Origin: Amblyomma americanum
Lineage: Eukaryota; Arthropoda; Arachnida; Ixodida; Ixodidae
Length of the DNA: 64,000 nucleotides
Reading direction: 5' to 3'
Assembly: GCF_052857255.1 (NCBI RefSeq)
Contig: NW_027526753.1
Location: 1-64,000, forward strand
The translations under genes and the position numbers were made by a program. Below the pieces are notes generated by a model. It was not told the DNA's origin, ran no database searches, and saw only the letters and a program-made list of their open reading frames with translations. Of this stretch, positions 36,800-49,160 are shown one piece after another. Numbering within the stretch: the stretch's first letter is position 1; the number at the start of each line of letters is the position of its first letter.

Positions 36800-39700
36800 T
36801 ACAACGAAACAAGCTGTTTTAGACCGAAACGAGTTAAATCTGAACACATCGGTTTTACAAGTGTCTGTGTGATACGTCGAAACTTTTTCTCTTATAACTG
36901 CGCGGAAAGCATGTATTCGTGCTTAATACAACGAGACAAGCTGTTTTAGACCGAAACGAGTTAAATCTGAACACATCGGTTTTACAATTGTGAGTGTGAT
37001 ACGACTCAAACCTTTTTTCTCCTATAACTGCGCGAAAAGCATGTAGTCTTGCTTAACACAACGAGACAAGCTGTTTTAGAACGAAGCGAGCTAGATCTGA
37101 AGACATCAGTTTTACAAGTGTCCGTGTGATACGCTTCAAAACTTTTTCTCCTGTAACTGCGCGAAAAGCATGTATTCTTGCTTAAAACAACGAAACAAGC
37201 TGTTTTAGACCGAAACGATTTACATCTGAACACATCGGTTTTACAAGTGTCTGTGTGATACGAGTCAAAACTTTTTCTCCTGTAACTGCGCGAAAAGCAT
37301 GTATTCTTGCTTAAAACAACGAAACAACCTGTTTTAGACCAAAACGAGTTAAATCTGAACACATCGGTTTTACAAGTGTCTGTGTGATACGACTCAAAAC
37401 TTTTTTCTCCTATAACTGCGCGAAAAGCATGTATTCTTGCTTAACACAACGAAACAAGCTGTTTTAGACCGAAACGAGTTAAATCTGAACAGATCGGTTT
37501 TACAAGTGTCTGTGTGATACGAGTCAAAACGTTTTCTCCTGTAACTGCGCGAAAAGCATGTATTATTGCTTAAAACAACGAAACAAGCTGTTTTAGACCG
37601 AAACGAGTTATATCTGAACACATCGGTTTTACAAGTGTCTGTGTGATACGAGTCAAAACTTTTTCTCCTGTAACTGCGCGAAAAGCATGTATTCTTGCTT
37701 AAAACAACGAAACAACCTGTTTTAGACCAAAACGAGGTAAATCTGAACACATCGGTTTTACAAGTGTCTGTGTGATACGAGTCAAAACTTTTTCTCTTAT
37801 AACTGCGCGAAAAGCATGTATTCGTGCTTAATACAACGAAACAAGCTGTTTTAGAACGAAACGAGCTAAATCTTAAGACATCGGTTTTACAAGTGTCCAT
37901 GTGATACGCGTCAAAACTTTTTCTCCTGTAACTGCGCGAAAAGCATGTATTCTTGCTTAAAACAACGAAACAAGCTGTTTTAGACCGAAACGAGTTAAAT
38001 CTGAACACATCGGTTTTACAAGTGTCTGTGTGATACGAGTCAAAACTTTTTCTCTTATAACTGCGCGAAAAGCATGTATTCGTGCTTAATACAACGAAAC
38101 AAGCTGTTTTAGACCGAAACGAGCTAAATCTGAAGACATCGGCTTTACAAGTGGCCATGTGATACGCGTCAAAACTTTTTCTCCTGTAACTGCGCGAAAA
38201 GCATGTATTCTTGCTTAAAACAACGAAACAAGCTGTTTTAGACCGAAACGAGTTAAATCTGAACACATCGCTTTTACAAGTGTCTGTGTGATACAAGTCA
38301 AAACTTTTTCTCTTGTAACTGCGCGAAAAGCATGTATTCTTGCTTAAAATAACGAAACAACTTGTTTTAGACCGAAACGAGTTAAATCTGAACACATCGG
38401 TTTTACAGGTGTCTGTGTGATACGACTCAAAACTTTTTTCTCCTAAAACTGCGCGAAAAGCATGTATTCTTGCTTAACACAACGCAACAAGCTGTTCTAG
38501 ACCGAAACGAGTTAAATCTGAACACATCGGTTTTACAAGTGTCCGTGTGATACGCTTCAAAACTTTTTCTCCTGTAACTGCGCGAAAAGCATATATTCTT
38601 GCTTAAAACAACGAAACAAGCTGTTTTAGACCGAAACGAGTTAAATCTGAACACATCGGTTTTACAAGTGTCTGTGTGATACGAGTCAAAACTTTTTCTC
38701 CTGTAACTGCGCGAAAAGCATGTATTCTTGCTTAAAACAACGAAACAAGCTGTTTTAGACCGAAACGAGTTATATCTGAACACATCGGTTTTACAAGTGT
38801 CTGTGTGATACGAGTCAAAACTTTTTCTCCTGTAACTGCGCGAAAAGCATGTATTCTTGCTTAAAACAACGAAACAAGCTGTTTTAGACCGAAACGAGTT
38901 AAATCTGAACATATCGGTTTTACAAGTGTCTGTGTGATACGTCAAAACTTTTTCTCTTATAACTGCGCGGAAAGCATGTATTCTTGCTTAAAACAACGAA
39001 ACAACCTGTTTTAGACCAAAACGAGTTAAATCTGAACACATCGGTTTTACAAGTGTCTGTGTGATACGTCAAAACTTTTTCTCTTATAACGGCGCGGAAA
39101 GCATGTATTCGTGCTTAATACAACGAGACAAGCTGTTTTAGACCAAAACGAGTAAAATCTGAACACATCGGTTTTACAAGTGTCTGTGTGATACGACTCA
39201 AAACTTTTTTCTCCTATAACTGCGCGAAAAGCATGTATTCTTGCTTAGCACAACGAAACAAGCTCTTTTAGACGGAAACGAGTTAAATCTGAACACATCA
39301 ATTTTACAAGTGTCTGTGTGATACGAGTCAAAACGTTTTCTCCTGTAACTGCGCGAAAAGCATGTATTCTTGCTTAAAACAACGAAACAGCCTGTTTTAG
39401 ACCGAAACGAGTTAAATCTGAACACATCGGTTTTACAAGTGTCTGTGTGATACGAGTCAAAACTTTTTCTCCTGTAACTGCGCGAAAAGCATGTATTCTT
39501 GCTTAACACAACGAAACAAGCTGTTTTAGACCGAAACGAGGTAAATCTGAACACATCGGTTTTGCAAGTGTCTGTGTGATACAAGTCAATACTTTTTCTC
39601 CTGTAACTGCGCGAAAAGCATGTATTCTTGCTTAAAGCAACGAAACAACTTGTTTTAGACCGAAACGAGTTAAATCTGAACACATCGGTTTTACAAGTGT

Positions 39701-42202
39701 CTGTGTGATACGAGTCAAAACTTTTTCTCTTTTAACTGCGCGAAAAGCATGTATTCGTGCTTAATACAACGAAACAAGCTGTTTTAGAACGAAACGAGCT
39801 AAATCTGAAGACATCGGTTTTACAAGTGTCCATGTGATACGCGTCAAAACTTTTTCTCCTGTAACTGCGCGAAAAGCATGTATTCTTGCTTAAAACAACG
39901 AAACAAGCTGTTTTAGACCGAAACGAGGTAAATCTGAACACATCGGTTTTACAAGTGTCTGTGTGATACGAGTCAAAACTTTTTCTCTTATAACTGCGCG
40001 AAAAGCATGTATTCGTGCTTAATACAACGAAACAAGCTGTTTTAGACCGAAACGAGCTAAATCTGAAGACATCGGCTTTACAAGTGGCCATGTGATACGC
40101 GTCAAAACTTTTTCTCCTGTAACTGCGCGAAAAGCATGTATTCTTGCTTAAAACAACGAAACAAGCTGTTTTAGACCGAAACAAGTTAAATCTGAACACA
40201 TCGGTCTGTGTGATACGAGTCAAAACTTTTTCTCTTATAACTGCGCGAAAAGCATGTATTCGTACTTAATACAACGAAACAAGCTGTTTTAGACCGAAAC
40301 GAGGTAAATCTGAAGACATCGGCTTTACAAGTGGCCATGTGATACGCGTCAAAACTTTTTCTCCTGTAACTGCGCGAAAAGCATGTATTCTTGCTTAAAA
40401 CAACGAAACAAGCTGTTTTAGACCGAAACGAGTTAAATCTGAACACATCGCTTTTACAAGTGTCTGTGTGATACGAGTCAAAACTTTTTCTCTTGTAACT
40501 GCGCGAAAAGCATGTATTCTTGCCTAAAACAACGAAACAACTTGTTTTAGACCGAAACGTGTTAAATCTGAACACATCGGTTTTACAGGTGTCTGTGTGA
40601 TACGACTCAAAACATTTTTCTCCTAAAACTACGCGAAAAGCATGTATTCTTGCTTAACACAACGCAACAAGCTGTTCTAGACCGAAACGAGTTAAATCTG
40701 AACACATCGGTTTTACAAGTGTCCGTGTGATACGCTTCAAAACTTTTTCTCCTGTAACTGCGCGAAAAGCATATATTCTTGCTTAAAACAACGAAACAAG
40801 CTGTATTAGACCGAAACGAGTTAAATCTGAACACATCGGTTTTACAAGTGTCTGTGTGATACGAGTCAAAACTTTTTCTCCTGTAACTGCGCGAAAATCA
40901 TGTATACTTGCTTAAAACAACGAAACAAGCTGTTTTAGACCGAAACAGGTAAATCTGAACACATCGGTTTTACAAGTGTCTGTGTGATACGTCAAAACTT
41001 TTTCTCTTATAACTGCGCGAAAAGCATGTATTCGTGCTTAATACAACGAAACAAGCTGTTTTAGACCGAAACGAGTTAAATCTGAACATATCGGTTTTAC
41101 AAGTGTCTGTGTGATACGTCAAAACTTTTTCTCTTATAACTGCGCGGAAAGCATGTATTCTTGCTTAAAACAACGAAACAACCTGTTTTAGACCAAAACG
41201 AGTTAAATCTGAACACATCGGTTTTACAAGTGTCTGTGTGATACGTCAAAACTTTTTCTCTTATAACGGCGCGGAAAGCATGTATTCGTGCTTAATACAA
41301 CGAGACAAGCTGTTTTAGACCAAAACGAGTAAAATCTGAACACATCGGTTTTACAAGTGTCTGTGTGATACGACTCAAAACTTTTTTCTCCTATAACTGC
41401 GCGAAAAGCATGTATTCTTGCTTAGCACAACGAAACAAGCTGTTTTAGACCGAAACGAGTTAAATCTGAACACATCGGTTTTACAAGTGTCTGTGTGATA
41501 CGAGTCAAAACGTTTTCTCCTGTAACTGCGCGAAAAGCATGTATTCTTGCTTAAAACAACGAAACAGCCTGTTTTAGACCGAAACGAGTTAAATCTGAAC
41601 ACATCGGTTTTACAAGTGTCTGTGTGATACGAGTTAAAACTTTTTCTCCTATAACTGCGCGAAAACATGTATTCTTGCTTAGCACAACGAAACAAGCTGT
41701 TTTAGACCGAAACGAGTTAAATCTGAACACATCGGTTTTACAAGTGTCTGTGTGATACGAGTCAAAACGTTTTCTCCTGTAACTGCGCGAAAAGCATGTA
41801 TTCTTGCTTAAAACAACGAAACAGCCTGTTTTAGACCGAAACGAGTTAAATCTGAACACATCGGTTTTACAAGTGTCTGTGTGATACGAGTCAAAACTTT
41901 TTCTCCTGTAACTGCGCGAAAAGCATGTATTCTTGCTTAACACAACGAAACAAGATGTTTTAGACCGAAACGAGGTAAATCTGAACACATCGGTTTTACA
42001 AGTGTCTGTGTGATACGAGTCAATACTTTTTCTCCTGTAACTGCGCGAAAAGCATGTATTCTTGCTTAAAACAACGAAGCAACTTGTTTTAGACCGAAAC
42101 GAGTTAAATCTGAACACATCGGTTTTACAATGAAGTGAAGTAGCAGTCACTGACCATAGTCGAAAAAAGAAAGACGTTTCGAAACCCGTACGGGTTTCTT
42201 GT

Positions 42203-42258
42203 TCACAGTGAGCAGGACAAGAGCGGTGGCGAATTTATATCCGGAGAATGTGACGTAA
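42203..42258 (-). promoter_or_regulatory. Candidate core promoter facing left, copy 2
   Basis: The minus-strand TATAAAT is at 42233-42239 and the initiator A at 42209. Same arrangement and same reservations as in copy 1. Confidence 0.5.
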
Positions 42259-42491
42259 AGATCGGGCGTAGATGCCTGGCATGGGGCCAGCGTTCTTGTT
42301 TAATGTTGCTTGTGATGTTTGGATGAATAGCGATTCCAGCAGAAGGCGCGTCGTCAGGTTTCTTTCCTGACGACGAAACCTGACGAAGAAACCTGACGAC
42401 GCGCCTTCTGCTGGAATCGCTATTCATCCAAACATCACAAGCAACATTAAACAAGAACGCTGGCCCCATGCCAGGCATCTACGCCCGATCT

Positions 42492-42547
42492 TTACGTCAC
42501 ATTCTCCGGATATAAATTCGCCACCGCTCTTGTCCTGCTCACTGTGA
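42492..42547 (+). promoter_or_regulatory. Candidate core promoter facing right, copy 2
   Basis: CRE-like TTACGTCA is at 42492-42499, TATAAAT at 42511-42517 and the initiator A at 42541, 30 bp after the TATA start. Sequence is unchanged relative to copy 1. Confidence 0.55.
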
Positions 42548-42629
42548 ACAAGAAACCCGTACGGGTTTCGAAACGTCTTTCTTTTTTCGACTATGGTCAG
42601 TGACTGCTACTTCACTTCATTGCATCACC

Positions 42630-42749
42630 ATGCCTGACCAGACGGATTTCCGTCGAACTCTTGACTACATCGGTTTTACAAGTGTCTGTGTGATACGAGT
42701 CAAAACTTTTTCTCTTATAACAGCGCGAAAAGCATGCATTCGTGCTTAA
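42630..42749 (+). CDS. Possible captured gene start fused to satellite (39 aa), copy 2
   Basis: Same 39-codon frame as in copy 1, starting at the CACCATG of the tail and ending in the first satellite monomer. The overlapping upstream frame is at 42593-42637. Sequence is identical in all three copies, which fits recent duplication and gives no evidence for or against coding. Confidence 0.25.
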   Translation: MPDQTDFRRTLDYIGFTSVCVIRVKTFSLITARKACIRA

Positions 42750-45443
42750 TACAACGAAACAAGCTGTTTTAGACCGAAACGAGTTAAATCTGAACACATC
42801 GGTTTTACAAGTGTCTGTGTGATACGTCGAAACTTTTTCTCTTATAACTGCGCGGAAAGCATGTATTCGTGCTTAATACAACGAGACAAGCTGTTTTAGA
42901 CCGAAACGAGTTAAATCTGAACACATCGGTTTTACAAGTGTCTGTGTGATACGAGTCAAAACTTTTTCTCTTTTAACTGCGCGAAAAGCATGTATTCGTG
43001 CTTAATACAACGAAACAAGCTGTTTTAGAACGAAACGAGCTAAATCTGAAGACATCGGTTTTACAAGTGTCCATGTGATACGCGTCAAAACTTTTTCTCC
43101 TGTAACTGCGCGAAAAGCATGTATTCTTGCTTAAAACAACGAAACAAGCTGTTTTAGACCGAAACGAGGTAAATCTGAACACATCGGTTTTACAAGTGTC
43201 TGTGTGATACGAGTCAAAACTTTTTCTCTTATAACTGCGCGAAAAGCATGTATTCGTGCTTAATACAACGAAACAAGCTGTTTTAGACCGAAACGAGCTA
43301 AATCTGAAGACATCGGCTTTACAAGTGGCCATGTGATACGCGTCAAAACTTTTTCTCCTGTAACTGCGCGAAAAGCATGTATTCTTGCTTAAAACAACGA
43401 AACAAGCTGTTTTAGACCGAAACAAGTTAAATCTGAACACATCGGTCTGTGTGATACGAGTCAAAACTTTTTCTCTTATAACTGCGCGAAAAGCATGTAT
43501 TCGTACTTAATACAACGAAACAAGCTGTTTTAGACCGAAACGAGGTAAATCTGAAGACATCGGCTTTACAAGTGGCCATGTGATACGCGTCAAAACTTTT
43601 TCTCCTGTAACTGCGCGAAAAGCATGTATTCTTGCTTAAAACAACGAAACAAGCTGTTTTAGACCGAAACGAGTTAAATCTGAACACATCGCTTTTACAA
43701 GTGTCTGTGTGATACGAGTCAAAACTTTTTCTCTTGTAACTGCGCGAAAAGCATGTATTCTTGCCTAAAACAACGAAACAACTTGTTTTAGACCGAAACG
43801 TGTTAAATCTGAACACATCGGTTTTACAGGTGTCTGTGTGATACGACTCAAAACATTTTTCTCCTAAAACTACGCGAAAAGCATGTATTCTTGCTTAACA
43901 CAACGCAACAAGCTGTTCTAGACCGAAACGAGTTAAATCTGAACACATCGGTTTTACAAGTGTCCGTGTGATACGCTTCAAAACTTTTTCTCCTGTAACT
44001 GCGCGAAAAGCATATATTCTTGCTTAAAACAACGAAACAAGCTGTATTAGACCGAAACGAGTTAAATCTGAACACATCGGTTTTACAAGTGTCTGTGTGA
44101 TACGAGTCAAAACTTTTTCTCCTGTAACTGCGCGAAAATCATGTATACTTGCTTAAAACAACGAAACAAGCTGTTTTAGACCGAAACAGGTAAATCTGAA
44201 CACATCGGTTTTACAAGTGTCTGTGTGATACGTCAAAACTTTTTCTCTTATAACTGCGCGAAAAGCATGTATTCGTGCTTAATACAACGAAACAAGCTGT
44301 TTTAGACCGAAACGAGTTAAATCTGAACATATCGGTTTTACAAGTGTCTGTGTGATACGTCAAAACTTTTTCTCTTATAACTGCGCGGAAAGCATGTATT
44401 CTTGCTTAAAACAACGAAACAACCTGTTTTAGACCAAAACGAGTTAAATCTGAACACATCGGTTTTACAAGTGTCTGTGTGATACGTCAAAACTTTTTCT
44501 CTTATAACGGCGCGGAAAGCATGTATTCGTGCTTAATACAACGAGACAAGCTGTTTTAGACCAAAACGAGTAAAATCTGAACACATCGGTTTTACAAGTG
44601 TCTGTGTGATACGACTCAAAACTTTTTTCTCCTATAACTGCGCGAAAAGCATGTATTCTTGCTTAGCACAACGAAACAAGCTGTTTTAGACCGAAACGAG
44701 TTAAATCTGAACACATCGGTTTTACAAGTGTCTGTGTGATACGAGTCAAAACGTTTTCTCCTGTAACTGCGCGAAAAGCATGTATTCTTGCTTAAAACAA
44801 CGAAACAGCCTGTTTTAGACCGAAACGAGTTAAATCTGAACACATCGGTTTTACAAGTGTCTGTGTGATACGAGTTAAAACTTTTTCTCCTATAACTGCG
44901 CGAAAACATGTATTCTTGCTTAGCACAACGAAACAAGCTGTTTTAGACCGAAACGAGTTAAATCTGAACACATCGGTTTTACAAGTGTCTGTGTGATACG
45001 AGTCAAAACGTTTTCTCCTGTAACTGCGCGAAAAGCATGTATTCTTGCTTAAAACAACGAAACAGCCTGTTTTAGACCGAAACGAGTTAAATCTGAACAC
45101 ATCGGTTTTACAAGTGTCTGTGTGATACGAGTCAAAACTTTTTCTCCTGTAACTGCGCGAAAAGCATGTATTCTTGCTTAACACAACGAAACAAGATGTT
45201 TTAGACCGAAACGAGGTAAATCTGAACACATCGGTTTTACAAGTGTCTGTGTGATACGAGTCAATACTTTTTCTCCTGTAACTGCGCGAAAAGCATGTAT
45301 TCTTGCTTAAAACAACGAAGCAACTTGTTTTAGACCGAAACGAGTTAAATCTGAACACATCGGTTTTACAATGAAGTGAAGTAGCAGTCACTGACCATAG
45401 TCGAAAAAAGAAAGACGTTTCGAAACCCGTACGGGTTTCTTGT

Positions 45444-45499
45444 TCACAGTGAGCAGGACAAGAGCGGTGGCGAATTTATATCCGGAGAATGTGACGTAA
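45444..45499 (-). promoter_or_regulatory. Candidate core promoter facing left, copy 3
   Basis: The minus-strand TATAAAT is at 45474-45480 and the initiator A at 45450. It would transcribe unit J satellite leftward. Confidence 0.5.
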
Positions 45500-45732
45500 A
45501 GATCGGGCGTAGATGCCTGGCATGGGGCCAGCGTTCTTGTTTAATGTTGCTTGTGATGTTTGGATGAATAGCGATTCCAGCAGAAGGCGCGTCGTCAGGT
45601 TTCTTTCCTGACGACGAAACCTGACGAAGAAACCTGACGACGCGCCTTCTGCTGGAATCGCTATTCATCCAAACATCACAAGCAACATTAAACAAGAACG
45701 CTGGCCCCATGCCAGGCATCTACGCCCGATCT

Positions 45733-45788
45733 TTACGTCACATTCTCCGGATATAAATTCGCCACCGCTCTTGTCCTGCTCACTGTGA
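45733..45788 (+). promoter_or_regulatory. Candidate core promoter facing right, copy 3
   Basis: TTACGTCA is at 45733-45740, TATAAAT at 45752-45758 and the initiator A at 45782. It would transcribe rightward into copy K. Confidence 0.55.
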
Positions 45789-45870
45789 ACAAGAAACCCG
45801 TACGGGTTTCGAAACGTCTTTCTTTTTTCGACTATGGTCAGTGACTGCTACTTCACTTCATTGCATCACC

Positions 45871-45990
45871 ATGCCTGACCAGACGGATTTCCGTCGAACT
45901 CTTGACTACATCGGTTTTACAAGTGTCTGTGTGATACGAGTCAAAACTTTTTCTCTTATAACAGCGCGAAAAGCATGCATTCGTGCTTAA
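45871..45990 (+). CDS. Possible captured gene start fused to satellite (39 aa), copy 3
   Basis: Same frame as in copies 1 and 2, with the overlapping upstream frame at 45834-45878. Thirteen non-satellite codons are followed by 26 satellite codons and TAA. Confidence 0.25.
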   Translation: MPDQTDFRRTLDYIGFTSVCVIRVKTFSLITARKACIRA

Positions 45991-46182
45991 TACAACGAAA
46001 CAAGCTGTTTTAGACCGAAACGAGTTAAATCTGAACACATCGGTTTTACAAGTGTCTGTGTGATACGTCGAAACTTTTTCTCTTATAACTGCGCGGAAAG
46101 CATGTATTCGTGCTTAATACAACGAGACAAGCTGTTTTAGACCGAAACGAGTTAAATCTGAACACATCGGTTTTACGATTGT

Positions 46183-49160
46183 GAGTGTGATACGACTCAA
46201 ACCTTTTTTCTCCTATAACTGCGCGAAAAGCATGTATTCTTGCTTAACACAACGAGACAAGCTGTTTTAGAACGAAGCGAGCTAGATCTGAAGACATCAG
46301 TTTTACAAGTGTCCGTGTGATACGCTTCAAAACTTTTTCTCCTGTAACTGCGCGAAAAGCATGTATTCTTGCTTAAAACAACGAAACAAGCTGTTTTAGA
46401 CCGAAACGATTTACATCTGAACACATCGGTTTTACAAGTGTCTGTGTGATACGAGTCAAAACTTTTTCTCCTGTAACTGCGCGAAAAGCATGTATTCTTG
46501 CTTAAAACAACGAAACAACCTGTTTTAGACCAAAACGAGTTAAATCTGAACACATCGGTTTTACAAGTGTCTGTGTGATACGACTCAAAACTTTTTTCTC
46601 CTATAACTGCGCGAAAAGCATGTATTCTTGCTTAAAACAACGAAACAACCTGTTTTAGACCAAAACGAGTTAAATCTGAACACATCGGTTTTACAAGTGT
46701 CTGTGTGATACGACTCAAAACTTTTTTCTCCTATAACTGCGCGAAAAGCATGTATTCTTGCTTAACACAACGAAACAAGCTGTTTTAGACCGAAACGAGT
46801 TAAATCTGAACACATCGGTTTTACAAGTGTCTGTGTGATACGAGTCAAAACTTTTTCTCCTGTAACTGCGCGAAAAGCATGTATTCTTGCTTAAAACAAC
46901 AAAACAACCTGTTTTAGACCAAAACGAGGTAAATCTGAACACATCGGTTTTACAAGTGTCTGTGTGATACGAGTCAAAACTTTTTCTCTTATAACTGCGC
47001 GAAAAGCATGTATTCGTGCTTAATACAACGAAACAAGCTGTTTTAGAACGAAACGAGCTAAATCTGAAGACATCGGTTTTACAAGTGTCCATGTGATACG
47101 CGTGAAAACTTTTTCTCCTGTAACTGCGCGAAAAGCATGTATTCTTGCTTAAAACAACGAAACAAGCTGTTTTAGACCGAAACGAGTTAAATCTGAACAC
47201 ATCGGTTTTACAAGTGTCTGTGTGATACGAGTCAAAACTTTTTCTCTTATAACTGCGCGAAAAGCATGTATTCGTGCTTAATACAACGAAACAAGCTGTT
47301 TTAGACCGAAACGAGCTAAATCTGAAGACATCGGCTTTACAAGTGGCCATGTGATACGCGTCAAAACTTTTTCTCCTGTAACTGCGCGAAAAGCATGTAT
47401 TCTTGCTTAAAACAACGAAACAAGCTGTTTTAGACCGAAACGAGTTAAATCTGAACACATCGCTTTTACAAGTGTCTGTGTGATACGAGTCAAAACTTTT
47501 TCTCTTGTAACTGCGCGAAAAGCATGTATTCTTGCTTAAAATAACGAAACAACTTGTTTTAGACCGAAACGAGTTAAATCTGAACACATCGGTTTTACAG
47601 GTGTCTGTGTGATACGACTCAAAACGTTTTTCTCCTAAAACTGCGCGAAAAGCATGTATTCTTGCTTAACACAACGCAACAAGCTGTTCTAGACCGAAAC
47701 GAGTTAAATCTGAACACATCGGTTTTACAAGTGTCCGTGTGATACGCTTCAAAACTTTTTCTCCTGTAACTGCGCGAAAAGCATATATTCTTGCTTAAAA
47801 CAACGAAACAAGCTGTTTTAGACCGAAACGAGTATAATCTGAACACATCGGTTTTACAAGTGTCTGTGTGATACGAGTCAAAACTTTTCCTCCTGTAACT
47901 GCGCGAAAAGCATGTATTCTTGCTTAAAACAACGAAACAAGCTGTTTTAGACCGAAACGAGTTATATCTGAACACATCGGTTTTACAAGTGTCTGTGTGA
48001 TACGAGTCAAAACTTTTTCTCCTGTAACTGCGCGAAAAGCATGTATTCTTGCTTAAAACAACGAAACAAGCTGTTTTAGACCGAAACGAGTTAAATCTGA
48101 ACATATCGATTTTACAAGTGTCTGTGTGATACGTCAAAACTTTTTCTCTTATAACTGCGCGGAAAGCATGTATTCTTGCTTAAAACAACGAAACAACCTG
48201 TTTTAGACCAAAACGAGTTAAATCTGAACACATCGGTTTTACAAGTGTCTGTGTGATACGTCAAAACTTTTTCTCTTATAACGGCGCGGAAAGCATGTAT
48301 TCGTGCTTAATACAACGAGACAAGCTGTTTTAGACCAAAACGAGTAAAATCTGAACACATCGGTTTTACAAGTGTCTGTGTGATACGACTCAAAACTTTT
48401 TTCTCCTATAACTGCGCGAAAAGCATGTATTCTTGCTTAGCAAAACGAAACAAGCTCTTTTAGACGGAAACGAGTTAAATCTGAACACATCGGTTTTACA
48501 AGTGTCTGTGTGATACCAGTCAAAACGTTTTCTCCTGTAACTGCGCGAAAAGCATGTATTCTTGCTTAAAACAACGAAACAGCCTGTTTTAGACCGAAAC
48601 GAGTTAAATCTGAACACATCGGTTTTACAAGTGTCTGTGTGATACGAGTCAAAACTTTTTCTCCTGTAACTGCGCGAAAAGCATGTATTCTTGCTTAACA
48701 CAACGAAACAAGCTGTTTTAGACCGAAACGAGGTAAATCTGAACACATCGGTTTTACAAGTGTCTGTGTGATACAAGTCAATACTTTTTCTCCTGTAACT
48801 GCGCGAAAAGCATGTATTCTTGCTTAAAGCAACGAAACAACTTGTTTTAGACCGAAACGAGTTAAATCTGAACACATCGGTTTTACAAGTGTCTGCGTGA
48901 TACGAGTCAAAACTTTTTCTCTTATAACTGCGCGAAAAGCATGTATTCGTGCTTAATACAACGAAACAAGCTGTTTTAGAACGAAACGAGCTAAATCTGA
49001 AGACATCGGTTTTACAAGTGTCCATGTGATACGCGTCAAAACTTTTTCTCCTGTAACTGCGCGAAAAGCATGTATTCTTGCTTAAAACAACGAAACAAGC
49101 TGTTTTAGACTGAAACGAGGTAAATCTGAACACATCGGTTTTACAAGTGTCTGTGTGATA
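46183..49160 (+). repeat. Higher-order repeat copy K
   Basis: This matches 37.0-39.7 kb of copy H at offset 9191-9192. It has one extra gaccaaaac monomer (about 46588-46717) and lacks the gttttctcc/tattattgc monomer seen near 37530-37660. Small differences such as ttttcctcctg near 47887 and gtataatctg near 47831 show that it has diverged more from H than J has from I. No non-satellite sequence is present. Confidence 0.8.

Larger units (their letters stand above)
34381..39700 (+). repeat. Higher-order repeat copy H, carrying cassette copy 1
   Basis: The segment starts just after a monomer with an 11-bp deletion (catcggtctgtgtg, junction 34383/34384). It holds the first palindromic cassette at 36181-36716. 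Positions 34.4-36.85 kb match 40.2-42.8 kb (offset 5822 before the cassette, 5950 at it). Positions 37.0-39.7 kb match 46.2-49.1 kb (offset 9191-9192). Apart from the cassette everything is satellite. Confidence 0.8.
42128..42622. repeat. Perfect inverted repeat, copy 2
   Basis: Identical by eye to copy 1 (offset 5950). Arms are 42128-42364 and 42386-42622, with the loop at 42365-42385. It is flanked by the exact 15-bp direct repeat acatcggttttacaa at 42116-42130 and 42667-42681, with the one-sided tail at 42623-42666. Satellite context on both sides matches copy 1, so it was duplicated along with its surroundings and not inserted independently. Confidence 0.95.
39701..42941 (+). repeat. Tandem duplication unit I (3241 bp), carrying cassette copy 2
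   Basis: This unit and the next are arranged directly in tandem at offset 3241. The junction lies in the shared stretch 39656-39714 / 42897-42955, just before the rare ctcttttaactg monomer. I noticed no difference between the two units. Shared rare markers are the actacgcg monomer near 40630, the gcgaaaacatg 2-bp deletion near 41662 and caagatgtttt near 41952. The right part corresponds to H (34.4-36.85 kb). Confidence 0.85.
45369..45863. repeat. Perfect inverted repeat, copy 3
   Basis: Identical by eye to copies 1 and 2 (offset 3241 from copy 2). Arms are 45369-45605 and 45627-45863, with the loop at 45606-45626 and the tail at 45864-45907. The 15-bp flanking direct repeat is exact (45357-45371 and 45908-45922). 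Confidence 0.95.
42942..46182 (+). repeat. Tandem duplication unit J (3241 bp), carrying cassette copy 3
   Basis: This is the second of two directly adjacent 3241-bp units. After it ends, the next monomer (gattgtgagtg near 46170) matches the sequence that follows cassette copy 1 near 36990, so the array returns to the H arrangement. That pattern is expected if the duplication arose inside an H/K-type segment. Confidence 0.85.
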
